From: Galbula dea
Lineage: Eukaryota; Chordata; Aves; Piciformes; Galbulidae
NCBI GenBank assembly: GCA_013399015.1
Contig: VWZX01008184.1
Location: 558,001-622,000 of the forward strand
DNA: 64,000 bases
Direction of reading: 5' to 3'
The stretch's first letter is position 1. Each line of letters begins with the position of its first letter. Positions 52,001 to 64,000 of the stretch are shown here, one piece after another. Position numbers and translations under genes: made by a program. The notes under the pieces were generated by a model. The model worked only from the letters and a program-made list of their open reading frames with translations. It had not been told where the DNA came from and searched no databases.

Positions 52001-55000
52001 AAACTTGGAGCTGTGGCAACAGATTTGCAAATAATCAAACACTTAAAGCTATATGAAAAGCATCTTGCATGGAAAATCAGACAGGACAGGCACAACAACA
52101 CTTACCATCAACATAATGCAGCTGAAATCTCTTTCTCTGAGATAATCATCTCTGACTCCAGCAGTAAAAATAAAGGACAAAAGCTGGGAGAAGGCAGAAA
52201 GCAGTCGTGGGAGTGAGCCTTGCTGAAATGAAAATTAAAAACACAATGAAAGGCAGAGAATTGCCTTAAGTAAAAACAGAGCTGTCTGCCTAGAACAACA
52301 GCTGAGATGATATGGGAAGCACATGGGGGTGTGGGGAACTGGGCTGAGTGTGGGGCTGCAAAAGGGCTGGTGCTCTGCCAGCACTCAGCCATGAGGGAAG
52401 GGGTGAGGGGGGGGGAGAAGTCCCTGCCTAGCTATGAGAAAGAGCCAGACTTTTGGTGTCCCTAGCAGTCTAGGAGTCATTCAGATCCTTGCTTTCAGCT
52501 CCCAGTCTGAAGGATAAAGTAATTTATGGTCTGGCTGAAGGATGATGGCTGATCCTGGCCAGTGCCTGCTCCTGCTTGGTGAAGCTCATCCCTGACCTGT
52601 TGGCCTTTAATGGACAGTAGGTGCCTTCCTCACATTTAAAGGTCTGTGCAAGTCAGTCCTCATCCAAAGCTCAAACAACTTGAAGGGAAGATCTCCCCTG
52701 GCCCAGACTCAGACCCCAGCAGGCTGTGACAGCTCAGAGAGGCAGCCCTGCCAGCTGAAACAAGCTGGGAGCAGCCCACGAGGTTCCTTATTGTCCCTGC
52801 TGTGTGAGAGCATCCTCTCATACCAATCAGGAGCACAAAACCGGGCTCTAAATGTTGTTTCCCACTTCAGGTTTGCAAGAGTCATTTGGAGACCACCATT
52901 TAAAAATAGGTATCACTTTTGAAGTGCTACAAGGAGAAGCACAGCCTTTTTATGCCTTCTGACTCTTTCAGGCTGACCTTGATGGATTTGTTACACTAAG
53001 TGTCATAAAAATCAAACTGCTCTGCAAACTCTCTGCTATTTCCAACCACACCAAGAAGCACCTGGGGCCCTTTTGCTCCCTGTAGACAATGGCACACAGA
53101 GCCTTATGCAACTCTCCTGCTCTCCTGGTGGCTGCTCTCTTCCAGAGCTGTCATGGTATTTTTAGAAGCAAAGGAGAAGTGTCTCCTAACTATATGCTAA
53201 TCACATTTTCAAAGCTTCAGCTGATATTAAAATGATTCAATGGCTGCCTGAATTCACATCCCTTTTGTTGGTTGCCTTTTGTATGCTGTGTGGAGGGAGC
53301 TTTTCATACAACTGTGCCTATTTTTTTTTACCAAAATCATGGTTGAGGAATTGCTGTGCAACAAAGGATGCTCTTATCCTTTTTGAAGATCTTTTGAGTT
53401 ACCCTTGGCCCCAGCTATCTGAAATACAGACTCATGCACATATATTCTCTCTGCAGGCAAAGAACAGAGGCAGGAACAGACTTTACAGCTATGGTTCTCA
53501 AATTTTATTAGTCAAAGGGCTGCCTGACCTTCAGGAAGTAAAAAAAAAGAAGGTATCTGGGAACTCTCATAGCTGGTGCTGCCACCCTGGTGTTCATTTA
53601 TGGCCAAATAACTCCTTTATAGGTTATTTTCTTTATTAGTTTTGCTTGCCCTTTTGTTTACTTTCTTGCCTGGCTGGGAATGTGCTTGCTAAATGGCTTT
53701 GTCTGTCTTCATGGGTCACTGTCTGCTGTCTCACACAGCACCCTGGGGTCTATCCTGACTGTGGGACTGCAGCCCTCATGGCCTCTGCCCTGTTGGTCTT
53801 CCATGGTGTCTGCTAAGCAGAGGAAAGGAATCACTTTTCTGCAGATCATGTGGTGAAATTAGAGCAGGCTCCTTGCTGGTGGGGTTCATTGGGAATGAAG
53901 TGGAGGAAATGGGAAGACCCAACTTCTTTGCTGTTCCCCAAGGCAAGGGCTGCTGCCCTCCTGGGCCACCTTGGCACAAGGCTGAGGGGTCTGGCACAGC
54001 CCTCCTGGGCATTTTGGGATCTTTCCCCTTGCCGAGCTGCTCTCCTGGTGTCCTGCCTTTGCCCATGGTCTCAAAGATGGGCCAGATGTGTGTGTGATTC
54101 CCCAAGTGGCATTTGGAGGTGGATGGAGGCTCTGCCTGTCCCTCAGTTCCCTTTCAAAAGCAGTCACTTGTGGTTTCTGTGGGTGGGGACTGGCCTCCTG
54201 TGATACATGCAGCGTAAGCAGCAGCAACTGTCACCTTGACACCCTATGCTCTGCCCACCACCCCCCCTTCCAAAAGTCTCCTGCTCTCTCATTTCTCTCT
54301 TTTCAGCTTGGTGACCAGCATCTGATCTGAGTTTCAGGATCTTGTGTCTCCTGAAAGAGGTCATGCTGCTGCTGCTACCCAGCTCCTGGACCACATGGCC
54401 ACCACTGGTGCCAGCTCCTGTGTAGGGCCACTGCCAGAGATGAGGCTGCTCTGGGCAGGGCAGCACTGCTGAGGGACACTGCTGGGCTTCCCTGCTTTTA
54501 CCAGGGCTTGAGGGCAGCCATGGGCCAGCTTCCCGAGGGTCCATGCCCACCCCCTCATGGCTGCAAGTCCTGCCCCAGCTGGTGCAAGTCCTCAGCTGTG
54601 TCCAGTCTGACCCAGCCCCTCCTGAGGGTCAGAAAAGGCAGGAACAGAGACTAGTTGTTGGGGTTTTTAGTTGTTTTGAGTTCTCTGCTGCTCTGCAGGC
54701 ACTGAGTTTTGCTTTTCATCTACCCTTTCCAGAGCAGTGGCCTCTCTGTCCCCTGCCTGTCCCCTCTGCCCGGCTGGTCCAGCCTGAGGCCACTGGCCCC
54801 GGGTGGCAGCAGCAGCAAGCGTCCCAAGGGGAGCAACCGGCTCTGCTCTGCCTCCGGCGAGGTATCTGCATTGAGGTGAGACACAGTTTACCCTCTGAAA
54901 TAAACTAGTCTTGTGTAATTCAAGCTCCAGAGGGAGTGACTTGCACTGGTGGAGGGTTTGTCCCGTGCCCCATCTCTTGCCCATGCTGCTTTTCTTCCCC

Positions 55001-57000
55001 TCCTTTTCCCCTTTAAACCCAGTCTCTTTTGGATTCAACTTTTCATCCTGATCTTCAGGGACCAAGGCAGAACACAGCTCAGGAGGCTCTCCAGATTTGC
55101 ATTTAACATCTTTAAATATTTTATCCATTGAGGGCTGAATTGAAGCAAAGGGAAAGAAAACTGGGAACAGGCTGAAGTAGCAGTGTGTGCGTGTGAGTAG
55201 GAAGGAATAAAGGCAAAGCTTGCAGGCACACAGGGAAAATAAAACATGGGAAAGAAGGCAGAGAGAGCCTGGTCTCTCTTTGTTGTCATATCAAGCACAC
55301 TGTGACTAATGGTGATAATTTCTTCCCCCCCCCCCACCCCACAACAGTACCATAGTAGAATAAAACTAATTGTCATCTGCCACCCACTGTCTGTAAAGCA
55401 GCTTCTCTTAAATAGTTCTTATGTATTGAGTTCAGCTGTCAAAAGGAGACACTGTTTTCATGGTCTGCAAAATGCATTTCAGGCTGAGCACAGCTCGATG
55501 CAAAGGTCACCCCATCAAAAATGTTTTCCCTCAGTAGTGAGTATAATGGCCAAAAAAAGAGGCATTTTGCACTCTATTCTCCCCATTTTACTTGATATTT
55601 CTTAAATGGTAGACAGCTGGAGATTAAATTCCCTTTGATGGGTGGAATTGAGGGAGAATGGTTTGTAGTGTGTTTTGGGCTTCCCCCTCCTCTCTTCCCT
55701 GCTTCACTATGGGCTTTTTAATAGCTTCTTATGACAGGTAGTATGAGCCATAAAAAAAGCAGGAAACAGAAGAAACTTCTCCATTGTTTTTCAGATTGGC
55801 TGTTGTTCCTTAGGATATCAGTATGTGCTGGTGCTTTAATGGTAGTTTTGTTCCTGGATGCTTAAATGACTCTCCCTGTCAGGGTTTCCATTTACTTGAC
55901 ATCTTCCAAATATGAATTGGAGTTGGGGAACCAGCCTAGGGAGTCAGGCAGAGCAAGACAGCAGTGCATGTCACTACAGACAATGGGCAGAGGCCAGAGA
56001 GCAGTGAGAGGGAGGCTCCCTGCTAACACTTCCCCAGGACAGTCTGGGTAAGGTGGTTTGACGTTCCAGTTCCAGGTGTGCTCATGCAGGGCTGCCTGCT
56101 CTCTGCGTGTGCTCCCAGACCTGCTTGAAACATAGGCTGGGGGGAAGAGGGTGAGGAAAGGGAAAGGTTTTCTGCCAGGCATCTGAAAGACAATGTTACA
56201 GGTTCAAGGATGTAACTTGCATCTTTCACTCACAGTGTTACAACTTTGCTAGGTTTTGGAGTTGTGGAGGGAAAGTTTGGAGAAGGCTTTACCCACCCTG
56301 GGAGAGAAATGGTTCTGCTGCTGTGCTGACTGGATTAACCCCTGGTGACCCTTGCCCCAAGGACTGTGTGCAGACAATGGCTCCAGTGGCTCTGCATCAC
56401 CTCCTACCAAAGACATAGCAAGTGATCTTCCAGTAATGGCCAAGGGAAGCTTGGAATAGAATGTAGCCCCAGCTGTTCTCCCTCCCCTAGAAGGAGGAAC
56501 CTGCCATTCAAAGAGCCATTTCTTATCATTTCATCTGCAGTTTAGTTGTGTGCATTGGTTTAGGCTTCACTCTGCTTATGTGCACAGAGATCTCCAAAAA
56601 AGAAAAGGCAAGCACAAATGGTGCTGAGCTTTAAGATTTCAGACCTGCCCTTAAAGCTAGTCCTCAGGAGAAGTTAATATTTAGCAGTGGCTGGTGTTAA
56701 AGTTGCTCTGGAAAATTCAGCAGTGGTGGTAGGTCACCCTCAACAGACAAGGAATTGTCCTGCCTTGAGGAGAGATGGATGGTGTCAATCTGCAGGGAGA
56801 GCCAGGGCTGACCTCAGTGAAAGCAGTGTAGTGTCCTTGTATGGTGGCATGGGCAGAGCCTGTCCTTGACTTTGTGTGGAGAATCAGGGCATCACAACAG
56901 TTTGGAGATCTTAAATGTCAGGCTTCAGCTAGGGCCCTGGGTGCAGATTGGACCTGAAATGTCTGAATCATGAAGTGTGGGCTGTTAGTGTTTGATCTGC
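52001..57000. other. Intergenic DNA, middle part
   Basis: No gene recognised. A block at 52010-52260 with tttgcaaataatc and other AT-rich words reads like conserved non-coding DNA. 53.7-54.9 kb is GC-rich with long but two-stranded open frames that I regard as compositional. A poly-C run is at 55325. Confidence 0.55.
55325..55335. repeat. Poly-C run
   Basis: Eleven C residues followed by accccac. Homopolymers like this are common sites of length error in assemblies. Confidence 0.85.
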
Positions 57001-60000
57001 TAGTGAGCAGTGGTAAGGGATGGGAATTTCTGTTGGACCTGCTTCTGAGACAACAAAGGGTGGCTGGGCTAATGCAGACCACATCTTACCTGCAGGGAGA
57101 TACTCTCCAAGAAGCCTTGAACTTCTCCTCTTGTGGTAGGAGTGTTGGTTTTTCTCAGCCACCCATCAGAACAGAAAACTTACAAGTCTCTTCAGGCCTT
57201 ATTCTTCTCTTAAAGGTTAGATTTTCCCTTTTTTAAAGGGCAACTGTACCACATGTTAAAGATTTTTTAACAAGTGTGCTCTGAATGCAGCAGAACCTGC
57301 TTTGTTCTGTTGTGCTAGCAAAAACCTGTTGGCAGGGACAGGCATCAAAGCCCCAGGGTGAATTAACTGGCCTGGAATTAGGCAGAGGATGCTTTGCAAG
57401 GGTGTTCCAGCTGAGGAAAACCACACAGTCTGGTCTCTTCTTGCTTCTATGCTGCTCTGCAGTCCAGAAGGCTCCTTTGTTTTAAGTTGTGTTGTTTGTG
57501 GCTGAGGAACAGGGGGGTGAAGGAGTCCTTACTTGGTCTCTGGACCTCTCCAAGAGCTTGATGAGGATCCCCAAGATGTGACAGGTGAACTCACCTGGCA
57601 GCAGCACTGGCTGTGGCACACGCTGGTGGTTGCTCTTGAGAGACACATCTGTGTGAATGTGTTGCTGCTCCTGGGTAAGACACAGGCTGTTTCTGTCAGG
57701 TAGGTCACCTGCAAAGACCATGACTGGTTCTGTTCTCCTGAAGCTGGGGGGAGAAAGGGAAATGTCCCCTTGTTGACAGAGTTTGGTAGGAAGAGGAAAC
57801 AACCTACTGGGGAGGAGTGGGTGCCTGAGCACAGTATCTGCAAGAGTGTGCACTTGAGTCTTTGCAATACATAAATCATGGAAAATGTGTGTGATTTTCT
57901 CACTGGGTCAAGGCCAAAAAGCCCTGACCCAGCTGGAGGAAAATAGCAGTTTGAACAGAGATCTCTTCAAGCAAGATGTTCCAGCTCGTTAGAAAACAAC
58001 TTACTGTATGCTTGAAAGGTGCCTGCAATGCATAAAAAACCCTGGCTCACTCTTGTACTGGAAAACCTAAATTAGAATAGGCAGCTATGACCTCATCTCT
58101 TCATGCTGGATAAAATTACTGCCACTTAATTTGGTGTTCTCACCATCTTGAAGTGGTTACTGGGGAGTCAGTGATTTAGGAGCCAGTGTAAATGTGTGCT
58201 TATCAATTTGGAGCAAAGTCTTGTGGTTGAAAGCAGGTATAATAAATGGAAAAGCAAGTGAGCAAGCAATGTTGTCTGGCTTTTTATTGGCCTCTTCTAG
58301 GTGTCTGGAAGGCTTGGGAGGGAAGAATTTAAACTGAACTGTGTTGCCTGACCTTTGCATTGAAGGCACCCATGGTCTTGCTGTTTGTAGCACAGACTTT
58401 GGTGTGGTGCCCCACCATTTGGGAAGCATGGTTCTAGTGATAAACACTGCCCTAGTGGTTAGGAAAGTGAACCAGTTCCACCATGCAGGCACAGTGTACT
58501 CTTTGGGGATGATCTGAGTGGGCTAGCAATAGGTGGCACAGATGCTTGTATCAGTTTGTCATCTGCTCATGCCAGTTTGCTTTTTGTTGTGATTGCAGAT
58601 CTGGGAGGACCTCACAGACAGCATGCTACTGGGAGGGGAGATCATCTCTCTGTAGTGGACTGTCATGTTAGAGGTCTTCTGCCTAGAATATGGCCTTTGG
58701 GAGATGACTCCTTCAGGAGCAACAGATAGTTAGGCTCAGCATGTCTGGTACTGCAGTTCTCTCTTCCAGAGGGAACACCTAATGAGAGATGGTCCTAAGA
58801 AAAGGAGAGAGTGGTGGCAGTGGCTGAAGAGAGCTGCAGTCTGTATGGCTAATTGTCATGTGCTTCACTCACAAGTGGTTGAATATACCTTTTTCTTCAG
58901 CAAATTTCATAGTTCTAAAAATAACCCACAACCACCACCACCACCCCCCCCAAAACCCACCAGGGTCTCTTTGTGAATGTAAGAGCTCAGGAGCTCTGAG
59001 ACTGCTGCAGTCTGGAGGTCCTCAGGTTCCTGCAGGCCCTGCCAGGAGAGCAAAAGCCAAGCCCTGGCTAGGGAAGAAGCTTCTTGGCTTCAGGCTCTTG
59101 TTTTGCAGCAGGACAAATGTAAGGCAAAGGCCCTTAGCCTTCAGGCAGGCCATGTGGGACAGGGCCCCTGCAATATGTTTATTTGGCACACTTGGATGTG
59201 CAGGGAGAGACAAAACAGATTAAAGTATATTAGCCAGCAGTCATCTACTTCCCAGTGAGGAAGTCTGCCACGTCCCCAGGGAAGCTATTCCAATGGTTTA
59301 ATTACTCTCAGTGCTGGGAAACAAGCTTTTGTTTTAAAGCTGAATTTGTTTGACTTCAATATCTGCCCACTGGGTCCTGTTTTGATGAGGCTTACTCTTG
59401 GCTAGCTCTTCTGTGTACAAGCACCTGTATCAACTGAGTTGTCCCTTTCTTTTCTTCAGACACACTAAATTCCCTATGTCTGCCTCTGCAGGAATTGTTC
59501 TCCAAGCCCTGGTTTCCTTTCAGCTCTCATTTAAACTCATTTCTGTGTCTTCCCACTTTCTGAAAGCTGACTTTTTTGTTCTGGATGTAATTCTCCTAGG
59601 GACTTCTCAGATCTACATACAAAGTTAAGGTTGCTTTCATGCTGCCTGGCTCTTTAGTCATGCAAGAATGGCATCAGCCCTGCAGAGATCATGACTTTCT
59701 TCTCTGAATCTTTGCTTTCTGTCTTGTAAACACGACATTGCCTTTTTGGTTCCTAAATCTACAGCCTTGCAGCAGTCAGCCAACAAAGCCCATGGCCCTA
59801 CTCAGCTCTGCAGACAGTGCAGCAAGTCTGGCTGGGAGCTGGGGCTATATGAGACTCCTAGGCACTGGCACAGCTGCCAGGTTGCTGTTTCTACCAAGCC
59901 TGTTGTCTATGTGTTAGTAGCAGTCCTGGAAATGGGGAAGTTCTCCCTATCCTCTCCATTTCACAACAGTTTGCTTTGCAACTGAAGTGTTTGTCAATAT

Positions 60001-63000
60001 GAGAACATTTCCAGCTAGAAAATGTCTTCAGGCTTGGCTAGCTTTCAGCAGGCTGGGGAAACTGGAACTGTTCTCACTCCTTCTCTGGAGGTTTTGCTGT
60101 CTATCATGATAAAGGTAGGGAAGGGAATGTGGAGGGGAAGCTGTGCCTGATACTCACCAGGAAGGCACCACTGAGATGGCTTGTTTTAGGTCTAAGAGCT
60201 TTTATAGGCAGTTGCAGAGAGGAGCTATTGAATGTGATTCAAAGCAACCATCTGCTGTGGGCAGGCTGTGCTCCTGTCCAGAAGAGCCATCTGTGTTTAT
60301 GATGAATATTTTCCTTCACTATGAACTCCTTCTTATTTAGCCACTTGCAACTAGAATTGGTTAACCCCTGGAGCTTTCTCAGAATGTGGGTAATGTTGCT
60401 GGGAGTCAATGTTAAATTAAAGGTGGCATCCATTTGTCTGCCCCTATGTGCAGTGCAAGCCACTAAGCATCATCCAAGAGGACCAGAGAAGGCCACTTAT
60501 CCCCTGCAAGCCCCAGTTTGCACAGCAGAGCAGTAAATGTCTGTCAGGAATCAAACAGTGCTGGAATGAATAACAGGTCTTGTTCCTTCCACCTGTTCTC
60601 TGTCTGCTCTCTGCAGTGTCTGATGCTCAGGCAAGCTGCTGGGGTTTCAGTGCAGTCCTTGGGCATGTGCTTAGTTTCTGCTTTCTCAGAATGAGGAGGG
60701 ACTGGAATTTGTGTCAAATACTTTAGTGAGAGGAGGTCTTTAGTCAGGAAGAAAACCAGTATGAAAACCATAAGGCAAAGATTTTTTTTATCCCTTTTTT
60801 TTCCCCTCCCCAGAGTTTGTTTTTCTGTTTATAGGCTAATAATCCTCCTTGACACCCTGTGCTTGAGGACAAATAAGGTGATTACTCCTTGTGGCTATGC
60901 TGGTTTCCTCATTTGAATCTGCTGCTATTGATTGGAAAAAAAAAAGCCTAGAATAAAAAGAATGGCAGATGGTTGGGTGGAGATGGGATGTTAAACCTTG
61001 CAGAGAGCATGGAAACCCTGTGTCAGCCTAGAGCTTGTAAAGGGAAAACCATCCCTTGGCAGAGACAGCTTAATGGGCTTGTAAAATCTGGCACCATCAA
61101 AACCATGATTTGGGTTTTATCAAAGCATGGCAGGGGAGCCTTGAGAAATGACAGCTGTATTATCTGTCTTCAGATCATTCTGAGAGCAAACATCAGGAGC
61201 AGGCTGGAAAGAGTTCAGAGAAGAATTTCCCATTGAGGCTTTGCTGGGGGCAGAAATGCAGAGGGAAAATTGAAACCAAGGAATTAATAACAGTATCAAT
61301 AACCTTCCTGCAGCAACTGTGAGGTGTGACAGGAAAATGACTTGAAAGTTGTCATCTATTGTGTATTTTCTTCCTATCAGGAAGGTTTGAGAAGTGAGAG
61401 GAGAAGGCAGACAAGGCAATGAGAAGACTGGAGTGGGTTGGGGAGAGGAGGAATGGCTGGTGTGTAAAACAATTCCCTGCCAGACAGAGGGGCTGGGCCC
61501 AAGTCTGATACAGTGGAGCAGATTTATGGGGTGTCAGCAGTGACTGCAGTGTCAGCTGGTTGGCACCAGGGTGCTGGGGGCAAGCTGCAGCAGAAGACAC
61601 AATGGAAGTGTATCCCAGAGGCAGAAGGCTCCAGCTTGGGTTTCTCACTCACCACCAAAACCTGTGAGTCTTTGAGTATGATTCAAAACCACTGAAGTCA
61701 TCACCAAGATTTCCAGTACTTTTTCTGGGCTGTGGACCAATCCTGCTTAGTTCAGTCCAGTCAGTGTGGGTGTAGAGGGTGGTAAAATGTCCTACTTTTT
61801 TTTTTTTCTGTTAGTGTGTATTGACTCTCAGCCATTTGTGCTCATTTCTTTTTCTCCAGGAAGACTTGACTCATAGCCAGGAGTTCACTGTACTTGTCTC
61901 AGGCTTTGGGACTCTGGGCCCAAACTGGAACTACCCATAGCTACTGGAAAAGAGAGCCCAGCACGTAGGTGAAACCATTCCTAATTGATGGCAAGGCTGA
62001 GGCAGCCAGGCTCTGTTTCTGCAAGGGACTTAGTCACCAAAGAAATCAAACCACACTGAAAACCTTCCCCTTGCAGAGGTCCAAATGCTTTTCAGACATT
62101 ACCTAAGCCATCAGGCTGTGATGGGACAGACTCCTATGATCCTATTTGCACATTGCAGAGGGGAAGGCACTTGATTTTCAGACCTTCCCGGAGACAGCAA
62201 ATCTCTATTGTAGTTTATGTTCAAACTTAGCCTGCAAATCATCCAGAATTGACATTGTTTTGTGACCTATATTTAGCTACATTTTTGCTACCTAGTTGGC
62301 CAAACTTGCAGTGTTTTCAAGGTGAAAGGGAAGAAGTGAAGCTTGCACTCTCCATGTTCTGGATTAGCAATGGTATGTCTGAGAGCTTCAGAAAACTGAC
62401 TGGAGAAACTAGTGAAGAAGAGAGAAACTGCTCAGCTGCTCTATGTGTTTATGTACAGAGGAGAAAAGCAGTAGGAGAGAAGCAGGTTGGTCACCTGAGC
62501 AGGAACTCAGTCATTACCTTCTCTCTTGCCCTCAGAGCAGTCTCTGAAATTCATTGGTGGCTCCTTTGTAATGGAGCTAGATTATAAATGAAGAGCTTTA
62601 TGCTTTCTGGTGGAGCACAAGCACTGAAAAGCAGGTACTGCCGTGGCTGGAGGAGACAGGCTAAGTTCTGCCAAGCAGCTGGAAGCTGCTGGGGAAGCAG
62701 TTTGACAGCTGGAGAGAGGTCAGCAGCCTGTGTGCAGCTCGGTCCCACGCTGCAGTAGTGACAGGGCTGCGTGCTGTCGGGTTTCAAGCCTTGCTCCACA
62801 CCAGGAAGCCTCTGATGCACTAGTGCTCAGAGCTCTGATGCACACAGACCAGGGTCCCTGAAGCCAAAGGATGTTTTTGCTGCTAGGGTGGCTTGTGGGG
62901 TGGGAATGTGCCAGTTCTGTAAGCTTGGCACAGAAGGGAAGGGGAAAAAGTCAGTGTATTCCCTGGTCCCAGCACCTGGTGGGTTTGCTTGCCAAAGGAA

Positions 63001-63489
63001 CCTGTGTGCACCCAGAGTAAGGAAAGACCATTGTGGCACTGAGTCTGTGATCCTAGAGCCTTTCTCCCCTTGAACATTTCCTTTTCTTCTCCCATATGTA
63101 GTTGGCTGGGAGTTATTCAAAGGTAGCTTCAAAAGATCAAAGTCAGATCTCCTCTTTAGAGCATTCATGCCTCTGTCTTTCAGTTTGTGCAGCTATTAAT
63201 GAGGTGCATTTTAGATGGCTTGCCATGTCATCTGTTTACTCCAACAAGATTCTTCTGCTGTCCCTCATGTTTTAATAAGCAACAGAGTCTCCCAGATCTT
63301 GTTCTACAAAGAGATTTCTCCACTTCAGGATTAGTAGGAGCAAAACTAGGACTGATAATTTTAACAGGCATAAAAGATCAGGATCTTGTGTCTGATGCCT
63401 TCAAAGCATTGCATTCTCCTCTGCTTCACCTACTCTCTATTATCACAGGTTTCAGGCTAACAAAGGTTTTCCTTGCCCTTTTATCTCTC

Positions 63490-63720
63490 TAATTGTTTTC
63501 ACAAGTTCATTAATGATTTTCCAAAGCTGTAGTGAAATGAAATGACATGCTCATAAACGTTTAGGGGGGAATATACCCAGCCAGTGATGGGAAAAGTCTC
63601 ATTAGTCTTTTCCAATGGCTCCCAGCAGGCTTTTCTGCAGATTCAAACTTGTTAGGTGCATAAATATGCTTCTCTAATTCAATTGGCTGTGCTGATTCTG
63701 TGACAGCTCAAGTTTGCTCT
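63490..63720. promoter_or_regulatory. Candidate conserved non-coding element
   Basis: The stretch is rich in words common in enhancers: cattaatgattt, ctcataaacgttta, gtgcataaatatgc and ctctaattcaattgg. It has no open frame of note. It is proposed only from its texture; sequence comparison would decide. Confidence 0.27.
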
Positions 63721-63802
63721 GCTTTTAAGGACCCACTAAAACCAGCTTCCTAAAGCAGAGGTTCTGAAAGTCAGAATAGGGCTGAATCCTGAGTTCTGTG
63801 GG

Positions 63803-63852
63803 TTTTTTTGTTTGTTTGTTTGGGGGTTTTGTTTGTTTGGGTTTTTTGTTTT
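63803..63852. repeat. (TTTG)n-like low-complexity tract
   Basis: T- and G-rich sequence (tttttttgtttgtttgtttg, then ggggttttgtttgtttgggt). Simple repeat without coding capacity; the short ORF across it is an artefact. Confidence 0.85.
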
Positions 63853-64000
63853 CAGTTTGTGGGCTTCCTTGGGCTACTGACATCATCTGTGCTTTATTTC
63901 CAGGACAATCCTCTGGTAGCTCTTTGGAAAATCACTGGGTTTCTCCCTGGGCTGGGAATATTGAGGTGATAATGTTATAGGATCTGCAATGTATGTTCAG

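Larger units (their letters stand above)
57001..64000. other. Intergenic DNA, last part
   Basis: No gene recognised. It contains a CAC/poly-C tract near 58932-58952, T-rich tracts near 60781-60805 and 61797-61809, and the TTTG tract at 63803. AT-rich stretches at about 60830-60950 and 63490-63720 look less random than their surroundings. The next gene on this side is not in the window. Confidence 0.55.

Noticed and set aside
53776..54558. GC-rich cluster of open frames on both strands
   Set aside because: The translations are rich in Pro/Ser/Trp/Leu with no domain-like pattern. I treat it as compositional.
58230..58236. Isolated AATAAA in intergenic DNA (also one near 49024)
   Set aside because: No upstream exon or transcript structure; single hexamers are expected by chance.

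Overview
The window looks like a bird nuclear genome. It carries chicken-repeat (CR1) LINE 3' ends, a solo avian endogenous-retrovirus LTR, compact GT-AG introns (several under 100 bp), and CpG-island housekeeping promoters. I recognise three genes, all on the + strand and head to tail: the 3' part of SMG1, complete ARL6IP1, and complete RPS15A. The same three genes lie together in one orientation on human 16p12.3 (known), so this is a conserved vertebrate linkage block. I cannot name the species from sequence alone. The LTR type would fit a neoavian bird (inference).

Region by region. 1-28.3 kb (possibly to 29.9 kb) holds the last 41 coding exons of SMG1, the PI3K-related kinase that phosphorylates UPF1 in nonsense-mediated mRNA decay (NMD). 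They encode about 2598 residues in phase across every junction, covering the FAT region, the kinase domain, the long C-terminal insertion and the FATC tail. Two possible poly(A) signals lie at 28.26 and 29.89 kb. 29.9-32.4 kb is intergenic. 32.4-33.2 kb is the CpG-island promoter of ARL6IP1, with four CCAAT boxes. 32.86-37.93 kb holds the six coding exons of ARL6IP1 (203 residues, an ER-tubule-shaping membrane protein). 39.6-40.5 kb is the RPS15A CpG-island promoter (X-box, ETS, CCAAT, TCTCGCGAGA and a TOP start site). 40.04-44.45 kb is RPS15A (130 residues, ribosomal protein uS8). 44.72-45.22 kb is a minus-strand solo LTR. From 45.2 kb to the end I find no gene, only low-complexity tracts and a few AT-rich blocks that read like conserved non-coding DNA.

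The three genes are not an operon. Each appears to have its own transcription unit; the promoters of ARL6IP1 and RPS15A are visible, and that of SMG1 lies outside the window. I found no sign of a new multi-gene system. The most interesting signals are small: a near-perfect 55-bp tandem duplication that copies the 5' splice site of an SMG1 exon, with an in-frame stop just beyond the proximal copy; a decoy 3' splice site in ARL6IP1 that would also create an immediate stop; and the same 11-bp YY1-type element in opposite orientations at the starts of ARL6IP1 and RPS15A.
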